DNA of 64,000 bases from contig NZ_BMJT01000003.1 in NCBI RefSeq assembly GCF_014643595.1, forward strand, positions 308,621-372,620, written 5' to 3'. How positions within the stretch are numbered: the first letter of the stretch is position 1; the number at the start of each line of letters is the position of its first letter. This DNA is from Lysinibacillus alkalisoli (lineage in GTDB: Bacteria; Bacillota; Bacilli; Bacillales_A; Planococcaceae). Positions 42,599 to 51,562 of the stretch are shown in pieces. Position numbers and translations under genes: made by a program. The notes under the pieces are model-generated. The model was given only the letters and a program-made list of their open reading frames with translations, did not search any database and was not told the DNA's origin.

Positions 42599-43021
42599 AT
42601 GTTAGAGATGAAACAGTTACATGAAAAGGGTACACGTAAGAATGCAGAGCGTGTATTGCGCCAGTACCGCACGTATCAATTAACTGCAGCTTGTGAAGTT
42701 ATGCCAAAGGTGACAGCAACCTATACACTAGAAATGCCGAACTTTTCAAATGCAAAGTCATCATCAACGGAACGAGCAGCCATTGTAAATGTAGATCGCC
42801 TTCAGGAGTTGCAACAATTTATGAAGTTACTTAACGCAGCACTCACAAAGTTGAGCCAGATGGAACGTCAATTGATTGCGTTAAAATACTTACAGGCAGA
42901 GCCTATGTTTAATTATGTGATTTATTCAGAGTTGGGTATAAGTGAGAGCCATTTTTATCGTGTGCAAGGCAGCGCATTATGTAAGTTGGCAATAGCGCTG
43001 GGTGTGGAGGTGTATGAATAA
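42599..43021 (+). CDS. ArpU-family late transcription regulator
   Basis: The 140-residue protein has the ArpU/sigma-like layout: helical N terminus (ARRVLRQYRTYQL region) and a C-terminal region-4-like helix-turn-helix (YSELGISESHFYRVQGSALCKLA). ArpU proteins switch on phage late genes. It stands directly upstream of the recombinase and the late region. The start follows AAAGGAGTGTTGAAT. Confidence 0.82.
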   Translation: MLEMKQLHEKGTRKNAERVLRQYRTYQLTAACEVMPKVTATYTLEMPNFSNAKSSSTERAAIVNVDRLQELQQFMKLLNAALTKLSQMERQLIALKYLQAEPMFNYVIYSELGISESHFYRVQGSALCKLAIALGVEVYE

Positions 43022-43566
43022 TGAAGTTTGTACAGCCTATAAGAGACACGGATCAAGTGACACTGATGATGAGATATTTACGAGAGCGCAGTGAACGAGA
43101 TGCACTAATGTTTGCGATGGGCGTATATGCGGGGTTACGGATAAGTGATATTTTAGCATTGCGTGTGCGTGATGTTCAAGGAAAAAGTGATTTGGTGATA
43201 AGAGAGTTAAAGACACGTAAGTCTAAGCTAATGCCTATTAACCCGAAACTTAAACGCATGATTGCGCATTATATTGCAGATATGGAGGCGCATGACTATT
43301 TGTTTCAGTCACGCCAAGGCACGAACCGACCTATCACACGTGTGCGAGCGTATCAGATTTTACGTGAAGCTGCGGACGCTTTACATATGGATTCCATTGG
43401 TACGCACTCTTTACGTAAGACATTTGGCTACCATATCTATAGGGAGTCAAAAGATATAGGAATGTTACAAGATATGTTTAATCACTCTACTCCTTATGTT
43501 ACACTTAGGTACATTGGTATCAATCGAGACCAACAACAAAAATCAGTAGAGATGCTGGGGTATTGA
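43021..43566 (+). CDS. Small tyrosine recombinase without arm domain
   Basis: The 181-residue protein is a catalytic domain alone: Arg in GLRISDILAL, Lys in TRKSK, His-x-x-Arg in HSLRKT, a late His (FNHSTP) and Tyr in LRYIGI. It overlaps the ArpU stop by one base. Such XerC-like proteins beside ArpU are common in Bacillota phages. Its substrate is unknown and it cannot be the main integrase, which lies at 28115. Confidence 0.85.
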   Translation: MKFVQPIRDTDQVTLMMRYLRERSERDALMFAMGVYAGLRISDILALRVRDVQGKSDLVIRELKTRKSKLMPINPKLKRMIAHYIADMEAHDYLFQSRQGTNRPITRVRAYQILREAADALHMDSIGTHSLRKTFGYHIYRESKDIGMLQDMFNHSTPYVTLRYIGINRDQQQKSVEMLGY

Positions 43567-43578
43567 GGTGAAATTGGA

Positions 43579-44406
43579 TTGCTTAAAATAAAAAATATAG
43601 TAATAATATTAGGAATAATAATAATTGCACCTTTAATATTAGGAGTAATCATCACATATTGTGATGTATTTGCTGTAATCGCAGGAGATGCTGAAAGTTG
43701 GATTGCTTTTTGGGGTAGTTATTTAGGAGGTATAGTTGGGTTAATGGCTGTAATGTATACAACTCATATTATGCTAAAGCAACAGGATGAGAATCATAAG
43801 GAAATTATGAAACAGCAAGAGGTAGCTATAGAAGCCGCAGCAGAAGCTAATGATAAAAAAGAACGAAAAAGATTTAAGACGATATATTATATTGAAAAAC
43901 AAGAGAAGACATTACATCAATTAGTACTATTTAAAGAGAACTATTGTGAGTACTCATTGACAGTGGATAAATTCCTAACAATATTTAGAACAATGGAAGG
44001 GCGATTGAAATCCAGTCATAAAGATAACCATGAATTGTTTATAAAGTATAAGGAAGAATTCAAAGAGAAGTCTAAAGAGTTTTCTTCTAAAGGTAATGAT
44101 AGCATAACAATGATTGAGGTTTTAGAAGCGCAGTTTCGTATGTACAAATTGGATGAAAAAAAATTGCAAGAAGTACATGAGTGTATAAAGGAAATAGAAA
44201 TTTTAGATATAAACATCATCAAGGAAATTACGCATATTTGTGATAAAGCAGAATATTATCAAGGAAGTTATAAATTTGCTGACATTAAAAATGTTTGTGT
44301 TAATGCTAATAAAAAAGGGCTTTTAATTGAGGGGGTGTTACAACAGTTAAGCGATATTATTGAGCAAAACGTGAAAGATTTACAAGCTAAAATTGATAAG
44401 TTATAA
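43579..44406 (+). CDS. Membrane-anchored coiled-coil protein, possible abortive-infection type
   Basis: The 275-residue protein has two N-terminal membrane segments. The second reads WIAFWGSYLGGIVGLMAVMYT and continues into a long coiled coil and a helical cytoplasmic domain. The topology recalls putative phage abortive-infection (AbiC-like) proteins, but I cannot assign it. The TTG start is set by GAGGTG 8 bp upstream. It stands just before the packaging genes with its own terminator, a typical place for a lysogen-expressed gene. Confidence 0.55.
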   Translation: MLKIKNIVIILGIIIIAPLILGVIITYCDVFAVIAGDAESWIAFWGSYLGGIVGLMAVMYTTHIMLKQQDENHKEIMKQQEVAIEAAAEANDKKERKRFKTIYYIEKQEKTLHQLVLFKENYCEYSLTVDKFLTIFRTMEGRLKSSHKDNHELFIKYKEEFKEKSKEFSSKGNDSITMIEVLEAQFRMYKLDEKKLQEVHECIKEIEILDINIIKEITHICDKAEYYQGSYKFADIKNVCVNANKKGLLIEGVLQQLSDIIEQNVKDLQAKIDKL

Positions 44407-44421
44407 AGTGTTATCGGCAAC

Positions 44422-44465
44422 CAACAGCAGTCTTTCACTCATATGTGAAGCTGTTGTTTTTCTTT
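44422..44465 (+). terminator. Terminator before the late region
   Basis: CAACAGC...TTTCAC pairs with GTGAA...GCTGTTG, followed by TTTTTC. Confidence 0.88.
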
Positions 44466-44494
44466 TGCACTGTTAGCTTAACTTAAAACGGCTA

Positions 44495-44568
44495 TGTTAA
44501 ACTCATTGACCGAGGTTAAGGAGAAGGCTTGATAGCTCTAGCATTAGTGGATGTGTACGAGTTTAACA
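44495..44568 (+). ncRNA. Candidate structured RNA closed by a 10-bp stem
   Basis: TGTTAAACTC and GAGTTTAACA are perfect complements 54 bases apart in a gene-free stretch. The enclosed segment has further short pairings. A second palindrome, TATACAT-T-ATGTATA, follows at 44572-44586. It may be a phage RNA or a protein-binding site. Confidence 0.4.
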
Positions 44569-44732
44569 GAATATACATTATGTATAACTAATATTTTTAA
44601 CGATAAACGATAAAAATGATATTGATTGTTAATCATAATGCAGTCATAGCAAGGCTTGAAGCAACATTTCAGGTATCCCATTTTGAATTTAGTGGACTTT
44701 AAAAGTAGGGGCTCTTTTTATAAGCAAATGAT

Positions 44733-44765
44733 GGGAGTATTTTGGGAGTATCTTGGGAGTTTTTT
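44733..44765 (+). repeat. Three 11-bp direct repeats GGGAGTATYTT
   Basis: Copies begin at 44733, 44744 and 44755, exactly 11 bp apart; the third ends in TTTTTT. The spacing is about one helical turn, as in protein-binding arrays. They lie about 290 bp upstream of the terminase small-subunit gene. Confidence 0.6.
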
Positions 44766-44876
44766 TTACTTTGAAGTTGTTATAGTAGTAATATGTAAAA
44801 ATAATTCTTAACAAATGAAATAAAATTCTTTTGTAATAAAGTATGTACATGTGCACAAATAAAAAAATAGTTACAT

Positions 44877-44918
44877 GAAAAGAACCTCTTTTATCCCAAA
44901 AAAGTAGGTTCTTTTTTT
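44877..44918 (+). terminator. Terminator upstream of the packaging genes
   Basis: AAAAGAACCT and AGGTTCTTTT pair around an 18-base loop, with seven T following. It insulates the late genes, which need their own promoter or read-through. Confidence 0.88.
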
Positions 44919-44935
44919 GAAAAAAATTTGCTTGC

Positions 44936-44950
44936 GGGTCGCCGTGACCC
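44936..44950. other. Candidate packaging (cos/pac) palindrome
   Basis: GGGTC-GCCGT-GACCC, unusually GC-rich for this region, lies 76 bp before the terminase small-subunit gene. That is where lambda-type cos sites sit. Cohesive ends cannot be shown from sequence alone. Confidence 0.45.
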
Positions 44951-45026
44951 CAAAGTTCGGTTAGTCACAGCGTTTTTTAGCGTGTTCCTTCCAGCCAGAT
45001 AATAAAAATAATGAGGTGATACAAAA

Positions 45027-45551
45027 ATGGTGAAACGCGATCAGGTGATTGTAAATACAACAGCAGTAGCAAAAATGTTTGGCATGACAGAGCGTCGTGT
45101 ACGCCAATTAGTAGAAGAAGGTATTATAGAGCGAGTTGCACATGGACGTTATGACATCGTAGATACCGTTAACCGTTATATTAAACATTTAAAGTTATCA
45201 AGTGATGCTGTTTCAGCGGATGACATTATGGAATCGTTGGAGTATGAGCGGTTCTTGCATGAAAAGGCAAAGCGTGAGAAGGCTGAAATTGAGTTATCTC
45301 ACTTAAAAGGTCAAATGCATAAGGCATCAGCTATTGAAGCCGTGATGAATGATATGTTAATGGCGTTTCGAGGAAAGCTACTGGGGCTACCTACTAAATT
45401 AGCACCTGAGCTTGTGACAATTATTGATGTTGGTGAGTTACAGGAGTTATTACAGGCCCAAATGAACGAAGTGTTAGAAGAATTATCTTATTATGACCCA
45501 GCAATGTTTGTGTCAGTGACAGAAGGTGATGACGATGAGCAAGGCGAGTGA
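45027..45551 (+). CDS. Terminase small subunit, Nu1-like
   Basis: The 174-residue protein starts with a winged helix (VNTTAVAKMFGMTERRVRQLVEEGIIE, residues 10-36) and continues with a coiled coil and an acidic tail. This is the Nu1-type DNA-recognition subunit of lambda-like terminases. It overlaps the GpA-type large subunit gene by 17 bp. GAGGTG precedes the ATG. Confidence 0.85.
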   Translation: MVKRDQVIVNTTAVAKMFGMTERRVRQLVEEGIIERVAHGRYDIVDTVNRYIKHLKLSSDAVSADDIMESLEYERFLHEKAKREKAEIELSHLKGQMHKASAIEAVMNDMLMAFRGKLLGLPTKLAPELVTIIDVGELQELLQAQMNEVLEELSYYDPAMFVSVTEGDDDEQGE

Positions 45552-47385
45552 GCGTTTAACAGATTTATCTGAGGATATTGCGCAAGGTTTTAAAAGCACA
45601 CAGCGTTTATTTGCCCGATTAGCACGTGTCGTTGCGCCACCACCTACATTAACGGTGAGTGAATGGGCAGATGAGTATCGTATTTTGTCAAAGGAATCTT
45701 CAGCTGAGCCAGGACGTTGGCGTACGAGTCGCACACCTTATCAACGTGAGATTATGGATTGTGTGACAGACCGTAATACTAAAGAGGTTGTGGTTATGGC
45801 ATCAGCACAGGTTGGAAAGTCGGAACTGATTAATAATATTATTGGCTATTACATCGACTATAACGCAGCACCTATATTACTACTGATGCCTACGCTGGAA
45901 ATTGCCCAAGCATATAGTAAAGACCGTATTGCGCCTATGATACGTGATAGTAAAACATTAAGTTCTAAGGTAGGTGATCCAGCTGCACGTGATGGTGACA
46001 ACACATTGTTACATAAAAAGTTTCCTGGTGGGCATTTAACACTTGTTGGTGCTAACTCGCCTGCAGGTTTAGCAAGTCGACCAATTAAAATTGTGTTAGC
46101 TGATGAGGTGGACCGTTTCCCAGCGTCAGCGGGGAGTGAAGGTGATCCACTATTTTTAGCGCATCAACGTACCAAAACATTTTGGGACGCGAAAAAGATT
46201 TCAGTGTCTACTCCAACAGAAGAAAAAACGTCGCGTATTTATAAAGAGTTTCGCGATTCTACTAAAGAAGAGTGGTATATATCGTGTCCGAGTTGTGGTT
46301 ATTTTCAACCATATGTATGGGAGCAGATCATATTTGAACCTGTTAGTATGAAGTGCGCGTATTGTGAAGAGTTACATACAGAACAAGAGTGGAAAAGTCG
46401 TCCAGGTGAATGGGTAGTGACAGGTGATAAAACGTCAAATCGAAGAGGCTTTCACTTAAATGCATTAATGTCACCTTGGGAGAGTTGGGGTAATATTATT
46501 GTTAACTTTAAATCGGCAAAAAAGAGTCAAGAAACCTTAAAAGCATGGGTTAACACAACACTTGGTGAAGTATGGATTGAGGATTATGAGTCACAAGATA
46601 TTGAGCCATTATTAAAGCGTCGCATAGAGTATAAAGCCGAATTACCAGAAGGAGTGTTGATTTTAACTGCTGGTGTTGACGTTCAAGATGATCGCTTAGA
46701 AGTTGAAGTAGTCGGTTGGGGACATAATGACCAATCTTATGGCATTAGCTATCAAATTTTTATGGGTGACCCAGGGCAAGGTGATGTTTGGGACACACTT
46801 GACCATTATTTACAAAAGTCTTTTGAATTTGAAGACGGTGTGCAACTAGCCATATCATGCACTTGCGTCGATAGTGGCGGTCATTATACACAAGAAGTTT
46901 ATGAATTTTGTAAAGCGCGTGAGCATCGTAGAGTGTATGCAATTAAAGGACGTGGCGGCGAAGGTGTACCATTTGTAGGTCGTCACACACGTAATAATAG
47001 ACAACGTGCAGCTCTATTTAGTATTGGCGTTGATGCAGGTAAAGAAATGGTGGTTAATCGTTTAAAAGTAGTAGATAACGAAGCACACGGTTATTGTATC
47101 TATCCAGCAAACGAAGAGCGTAATTATGATGAGATGTATTTTAAAGGCATTACTTCAGAGCAACGCAAAATAAAATATGTCAATGGTCAGCCTAAAGTAA
47201 TTTGGGTGAAGAAAAGCGGTGTACGAAATGAACCACTGGATTTACGCAACTATGCTACAGCTGCTTTAAAGATTATAAATCCACAATTTGATTTGCTTGA
47301 AAGCTTACGTAAGTCAGGAAAAACAGGCATGGAAGCACCAAGACGCAGACGTAGAAAGCGAAAACAAGTATCAAGGGGGTTATAA
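45535..47385 (+). CDS. Terminase large subunit, lambda GpA type
   Basis: The 616-residue packaging motor and nuclease has the P-loop variant ASAQVGKSE, Walker B KIVLADEVDRFP, a four-cysteine zinc site (CPSCGYF...CAYCEEL) and the nuclease-domain signature GVDVQDDRLEVEVVGWG. The basic C terminus is RRRRKRK. The ATG at 45535 is preferred because AAGGTGA is 6 bp upstream. Confidence 0.95.
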   Translation: MSKASERLTDLSEDIAQGFKSTQRLFARLARVVAPPPTLTVSEWADEYRILSKESSAEPGRWRTSRTPYQREIMDCVTDRNTKEVVVMASAQVGKSELINNIIGYYIDYNAAPILLLMPTLEIAQAYSKDRIAPMIRDSKTLSSKVGDPAARDGDNTLLHKKFPGGHLTLVGANSPAGLASRPIKIVLADEVDRFPASAGSEGDPLFLAHQRTKTFWDAKKISVSTPTEEKTSRIYKEFRDSTKEEWYISCPSCGYFQPYVWEQIIFEPVSMKCAYCEELHTEQEWKSRPGEWVVTGDKTSNRRGFHLNALMSPWESWGNIIVNFKSAKKSQETLKAWVNTTLGEVWIEDYESQDIEPLLKRRIEYKAELPEGVLILTAGVDVQDDRLEVEVVGWGHNDQSYGISYQIFMGDPGQGDVWDTLDHYLQKSFEFEDGVQLAISCTCVDSGGHYTQEVYEFCKAREHRRVYAIKGRGGEGVPFVGRHTRNNRQRAALFSIGVDAGKEMVVNRLKVVDNEAHGYCIYPANEERNYDEMYFKGITSEQRKIKYVNGQPKVIWVKKSGVRNEPLDLRNYATAALKIINPQFDLLESLRKSGKTGMEAPRRRRRKRKQVSRGL

Positions 47386-47386
47386 C

Positions 47387-47605
47387 ATGTGGAGTAGTGT
47401 AGAAATTAAAGAACGTTTACATCTATGGTTAAATGCAGAAGCTGCAATTGCGAAAGGTCAGGCATATCAAATTGGTTCGAGACGTTTGGAACGAGCTAAC
47501 TTGCATCAGGTACGTGAGCAAATTAAGTTTTGGCGTACAGAGCTTGACCGTGTGGAAGGTCGGAAAAAGCGCCGTGTAACACGCATTGTGCCAAGAGATT
47601 TATAA
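47387..47605 (+). CDS. Small head-joining protein, lambda gpW-like position
   Basis: The 72-residue helical protein (IKERLHLWLNAEAAIAKGQAYQIGSRRLERANL) lies between terminase and portal, where lambda has gpW. The ATG follows AAGGGGGTTATAAC. Sequence resembles small phage proteins called gpW/DUF6148-type. It should help join head and tail. Confidence 0.65.
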   Translation: MWSSVEIKERLHLWLNAEAAIAKGQAYQIGSRRLERANLHQVREQIKFWRTELDRVEGRKKRRVTRIVPRDL

Positions 47606-47617
47606 GGAGTGAAGTAG

Positions 47618-49189
47618 ATGAATGTTATAGACAAGGTAGTGCATTTTTTTAATCCATCTGCTGGCGTTAAACGGCAACAAGCTCGTCAAATCGCTAAAAT
47701 TATGAACACAGGTTATTCGCATGGTGGTGCCAGCAAACGTAAGAAAAGTATGATTGGATGGATTTCAAGCGGTGGTAGTCCAACAGAAGACATTGATGAA
47801 AACTTAGAAACCCTACGTGAGCGTTCACGCGACCTATATATGAACACACCAATTGCAACAGGTGCTTTAAAAACAATCCGTACCAACGTAGTGGGTGCAG
47901 GCTTACGACTGAAGTCGCAAATTGATTACACAGTATTAAATATGGACGAAGAGCAAGCAGGTGTATGGGAAGCACAAGTTGAGCGAGAATTTAAATTATG
48001 GTCAGAGTCAATATTTGTGGACACTATGCGTATGAATAATTTTTATGAGCTACAGCAAATCGCTTTTCTAAGCTTTTTAATGAGTGGCGAGATATTTGCC
48101 ACACTACCTTATCGTGAGAGTCCAGGTACACCTTATCAGCTAACCGTAAATTTGTTAGAAGCCGATAGAGTAACGTCACCAGGTGGCCGCGATACAGAAA
48201 CAATTTTAAGTGGTGTTGAGCTTGGAATTTATGGCGATGTGACGCATTATCATGTGTGTAATATCCATCCTTTAACATCAAGTTCTAAACAAAAAGAATG
48301 GCACCGCATACCAAAGTTTGGTGAGGAGAGCGGCAGACAAAATATTTTACATTTAATGATTGCGGAACGCCCTGAACAACGTCGGGGCGTTCCTTTATTA
48401 TCTCCAGCCATTGAAGCGATTAAACAATTAGGTCGCTACACTGAAGCAGAGTTGATGGCGGCCCTTGTATCAAGTATGTATACCGTGTTTATTAAGTCTG
48501 ACTCGCCAGACGAAGCACCTTTTGGTGAAAGTATTTCCGAATCAGATCAAGTTGATGCCCAAGACGAGAACAGCTACGAACTAGGAGCAGGAGCTATTAT
48601 TTCACTCGGTGATGGTGAAGAAATTGAACAAGCTAATCCTATGCGTAATAATGCGACGTTTGATGGCTTTGTGCGCTCGGTATGCCGTCAAATTGGCTCG
48701 TCATTAGAGTTGCCATATGAATTATTGTTAAAACATTTTACATCATCTTATTCAGCTTCACGTGCAGCTTTGCTTGAAGCATGGAAAATGTTTCGTATGC
48801 GACGAGAATGGCTTGCAGCACGATTTTGTCAACCAATTTATGAAGAGTGGTTGGCAGAAGCAATTGCATTAGGTCGTATTGATGCACCTGGTTATTTTGA
48901 TGATCCATTAATCAAAAAGGCTTATTGTGGGGCCGAATGGAATGGTCCAAGTCAAGGACAGATTGACCCACTAAAAGAAGTAAATGCGGCAATAAAGCGT
49001 GTAGATGAAGGCTTTAGTACACGCGCCAAGGAAACGGCAGAGCTTACAGGTGGCGATTTTTGGCGCAATTTACCGCAACGTGTTCGTGAGGAACGTGCGA
49101 TGAAGGAAGGAGGGTTAAAAGATGCCGAAGAAGTTTTGGAAGATGATGAACAAAGTGAAGAACAGCCAGCAGGAGAAGCGGACAGCTGA
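47618..49189 (+). CDS. Portal protein, lambda family
   Basis: The 523-residue protein is a lambda-B-type portal. Seen: RDLYMNTPIATGALKTIRTNVVGAGLRLKSQ near residue 70, IAERPEQRRGVPLLSPAIEAIKQL and FTSSYSASRAALLEAWKMFRMRR in the C-terminal half. It forms the DNA gate of the capsid. AAGGAG precedes the ATG, and the end overlaps the protease gene by 68 bp. Confidence 0.93.
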   Translation: MNVIDKVVHFFNPSAGVKRQQARQIAKIMNTGYSHGGASKRKKSMIGWISSGGSPTEDIDENLETLRERSRDLYMNTPIATGALKTIRTNVVGAGLRLKSQIDYTVLNMDEEQAGVWEAQVEREFKLWSESIFVDTMRMNNFYELQQIAFLSFLMSGEIFATLPYRESPGTPYQLTVNLLEADRVTSPGGRDTETILSGVELGIYGDVTHYHVCNIHPLTSSSKQKEWHRIPKFGEESGRQNILHLMIAERPEQRRGVPLLSPAIEAIKQLGRYTEAELMAALVSSMYTVFIKSDSPDEAPFGESISESDQVDAQDENSYELGAGAIISLGDGEEIEQANPMRNNATFDGFVRSVCRQIGSSLELPYELLLKHFTSSYSASRAALLEAWKMFRMRREWLAARFCQPIYEEWLAEAIALGRIDAPGYFDDPLIKKAYCGAEWNGPSQGQIDPLKEVNAAIKRVDEGFSTRAKETAELTGGDFWRNLPQRVREERAMKEGGLKDAEEVLEDDEQSEEQPAGEADS

Positions 49190-50156
49190 GTTAATTTTGT
49201 ATGGTGATATTGGCGAAGATGACTGGTGGGACGACATTACGTCAAAAGGTTTTGTGGCAGATTTAGCGACACTAGGTCAAGTCGATGAACTAACCATACG
49301 CATTAACAGCGGTGGTGGTGATGTTTTTACAGCACAAGCCATTTACAATGTATTGCGCCATTATAACGCTCATAAAATTGCGATTATTGATGGTTTAGCG
49401 GCTTCTGCTGCAACTGTCATTGCAATGGCTGCAGATGTTATTAAGCAACCTAAAAATGCGTTGATGATGATTCATAATCCGTGGACATTTGCTTATGGCG
49501 AAGAAAAAGACTTTGCCCAAACGCAGGCACTGCTTGCTAAAGTTAAAAACACAATTATTGATACGTATGAACGTAAAACATCGCTGTCACGTGATGAAAT
49601 TTCTGCATTGATGGATGAAACTAAGTGGATGAATGGTGAAGAAGCCGTGGCATTAGGCTTTGCGGATGAGCTAATGGAAGACGTTGACATGGATGTTAGC
49701 GCTAAAGGTAAGACGCTTGTCTTAAATAGCATTAGCCATGATTTATCAGCAGTTGGTGGTGTGCCAACGCAATTTAAAAATAAAGGAGACGATAGTATGA
49801 CACCAGAAGAACTATTAGCTAAGTACCCTGACGTATACAACGCAGTAATGAATGTGGGTGTAGAGCAAGAGCGTGAGCGTATTAAAAATTTAGAAGATAT
49901 TGCGATTCCTGGCTCGGAAGAATTTATTGTTAAAGCTAAGTTTGAAACAGGCATTTCAGCTGACGTTGCCGCAATTGAAATTTTGAAAAACCAACGCCAA
50001 AAAGGTACAGATACTTTTAAAAATATGCAGAAGGATGCAGGTGCACTTAACGCAATTACTAATCAAGCGCAAGGTACACCAGGTAATGAGCCATCTATTG
50101 AGGATCAAGCGGCACAACTACTTAAAAATGCAGGCATGTACAAGGAGGTTAAATAA
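49122..50156 (+). CDS. ClpP-like prohead protease with scaffold C terminus
   Basis: The 344-residue protein has a ClpP/S49-like protease domain (about 25-200): INSGGGDVFTAQAIYNVLRHY, Ser nucleophile in GLAASAATVIAMAAD and His in MMIHNPW. The C-terminal part from about residue 226 is helical and acidic like a scaffold. The protease trims head proteins during maturation. This is the lambda gpC arrangement, with a nested scaffold start inside. Confidence 0.93.
   Translation: MPKKFWKMMNKVKNSQQEKRTAELILYGDIGEDDWWDDITSKGFVADLATLGQVDELTIRINSGGGDVFTAQAIYNVLRHYNAHKIAIIDGLAASAATVIAMAADVIKQPKNALMMIHNPWTFAYGEEKDFAQTQALLAKVKNTIIDTYERKTSLSRDEISALMDETKWMNGEEAVALGFADELMEDVDMDVSAKGKTLVLNSISHDLSAVGGVPTQFKNKGDDSMTPEELLAKYPDVYNAVMNVGVEQERERIKNLEDIAIPGSEEFIVKAKFETGISADVAAIEILKNQRQKGTDTFKNMQKDAGALNAITNQAQGTPGNEPSIEDQAAQLLKNAGMYKEVK
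49797..50156 (+). CDS. Nested scaffold protein, Nu3-like (119 aa)
   Basis: An in-frame ATG at 49797 (residue 226 of the protease) has its own strong site, TAAAGGAGACGATAGT. Initiation here would yield the scaffold part alone, as lambda makes Nu3 from within C. The product is helical and charged (MTPEELLAKYPDVYNAVM...). Confidence 0.75.
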   Translation: MTPEELLAKYPDVYNAVMNVGVEQERERIKNLEDIAIPGSEEFIVKAKFETGISADVAAIEILKNQRQKGTDTFKNMQKDAGALNAITNQAQGTPGNEPSIEDQAAQLLKNAGMYKEVK

Positions 50157-50512
50157 TGTATCAGCAACCGTATGAAAATTTACTGTCAGGCTTTCAAACG
50201 CCTGTTGTAACGAAGGATATTATTGTAGCTGCCAATGAAGAGTTAGCGGCAGGACAAGTATTTGCACTTAATGAGCAAGGGCAAGCAACAGCAACCATTG
50301 CCACTGCTGATAAAGTGTATGGCATTATGGCCGATGCAATCGCTACGAGCGGTGAGCCTCGACCTTCTGTTTATTATGCAGCAGGAGAATTTAATAAGTA
50401 TAAAGTGCTGTTGCCGAAAGAAGCGGTGTTTGTGGAGTATGAACAAGCATTACGCAAACTTGGTATTTATTTAGACAGCGCAGTTAAAAATGAGGAGGAT
50501 TATAATGTCTAA
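50156..50512 (+). CDS. Capsid decoration protein, lambda gpD-like
   Basis: The 118-residue beta-rich protein lies between scaffold and capsid genes, the gpD position. Typical sequence includes VTKDIIVAANEELAAGQVFALNEQG and DKVYGIMADAI. It would trim and stabilise the expanded head. Its ATG overlaps the protease stop (TAATG), and AAGGAGG is close upstream. Confidence 0.85.
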   Translation: MYQQPYENLLSGFQTPVVTKDIIVAANEELAAGQVFALNEQGQATATIATADKVYGIMADAIATSGEPRPSVYYAAGEFNKYKVLLPKEAVFVEYEQALRKLGIYLDSAVKNEEDYNV

Positions 50513-51560
50513 GTTAAATTTATTAGAAACACGTTCACAACTTGCGGTTATTAACTTAATGGATACGCCAAAGACATTTTTACGTGATACATTTTTCACG
50601 AAAGTGGAGAAGTTTCCTACAGCAAAAGTAGATGTAGACATTAAAAAAGGGCATCGTAAAATGGCACCCTTTGTACATGAGCGCATTGGTGGTAAGTTAG
50701 TCGAAAATACAGGCTTCTATACAGAAACTTACCAACCACCACTTGTGGGCCCGCATACTGTAACAACTGCTTTTGATCTAATGATGCGTACAGCAGGTGA
50801 GTCAACGAGCGGCGGCATGACACCAGAAGAACGTGGTAAAAAGAAATTTTTAGAAGACAGCTTAATGCTTGAAGAAATGATTACACGCCGTGAGGAATAT
50901 ATGTGTGCTCAAGCTATTTTTGAGGGCAAAATTGATGTGGTGGGCGAAGGATTAAACCATGTCATTGACTTCAATCACACAAACCGTGAAACTTTATCAG
51001 GCAAAAAGCTATGGTCAGACCCAACAAGTCAGCCACTTGGTGATATTAAACGTTGGGTGCGCCAAGTACAAATCACGGGCTTTGTAAATGTTGATACGAT
51101 GATTATGGCATCTGATGTGGTAGATGAGTTTTTACGTCACCCAGATATTAAAGAAATGCTTGATGTACGTAAATATTCGCTCGGCGAAATGAGCCCACGT
51201 CAATTGCCTAACGGTGTGACGTATATCGGTACGCTCACTCGTGAAGGTATTGATATTTACGAGTACAATGAACACTTCTTGGACGATTTTACAGATGAAA
51301 AAAATCCGAAAATGAAACCATTAGTGCCAGCGGGTACAGTTGCGCTATTAAATAGCCGTGCAGATTATGCTCGTTTATATGCAGCTGTTACCATTGCTGA
51401 TGATAAAAGCAATGCGCTTGTTACTTACGAAGAAACACGTGTGCCGTCACAATGGGTAGAACGCAATCCTGCTCGTCAAATGTATCAATTAAATGCGAAA
51501 CCACTTATGGTACCAACACAGGCGGATAGTTGGTTTGTGGCGCATGTATTGGAGGCATAA
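50505..51560 (+). CDS. Major capsid protein, lambda gpE family
   Basis: The 351-residue protein matches the gpE family in length and context. Seen: TPKTFLRDTFF near the start, KGHRKMAPFV and the C-terminal VTYEETRVPSQWVERNPARQMYQL. It forms the HK97-fold shell. The start is the ATG after GGAGGATTATA. Confidence 0.93.
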   Translation: MSKLNLLETRSQLAVINLMDTPKTFLRDTFFTKVEKFPTAKVDVDIKKGHRKMAPFVHERIGGKLVENTGFYTETYQPPLVGPHTVTTAFDLMMRTAGESTSGGMTPEERGKKKFLEDSLMLEEMITRREEYMCAQAIFEGKIDVVGEGLNHVIDFNHTNRETLSGKKLWSDPTSQPLGDIKRWVRQVQITGFVNVDTMIMASDVVDEFLRHPDIKEMLDVRKYSLGEMSPRQLPNGVTYIGTLTREGIDIYEYNEHFLDDFTDEKNPKMKPLVPAGTVALLNSRADYARLYAAVTIADDKSNALVTYEETRVPSQWVERNPARQMYQLNAKPLMVPTQADSWFVAHVLEA

Positions 51561-51562
51561 CG

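Noticed and set aside
43021..43566. Second prophage boundary marked by this recombinase
   Set aside because: It lacks the arm and core-binding domains and lies in the middle of collinear phage genes next to ArpU; late genes continue past it.
44495..44568. tRNA gene
   Set aside because: The length is close to 74 nt, but the closing stem is 10 bp, and there is no anticodon arm, T-loop sequence or CCA end.
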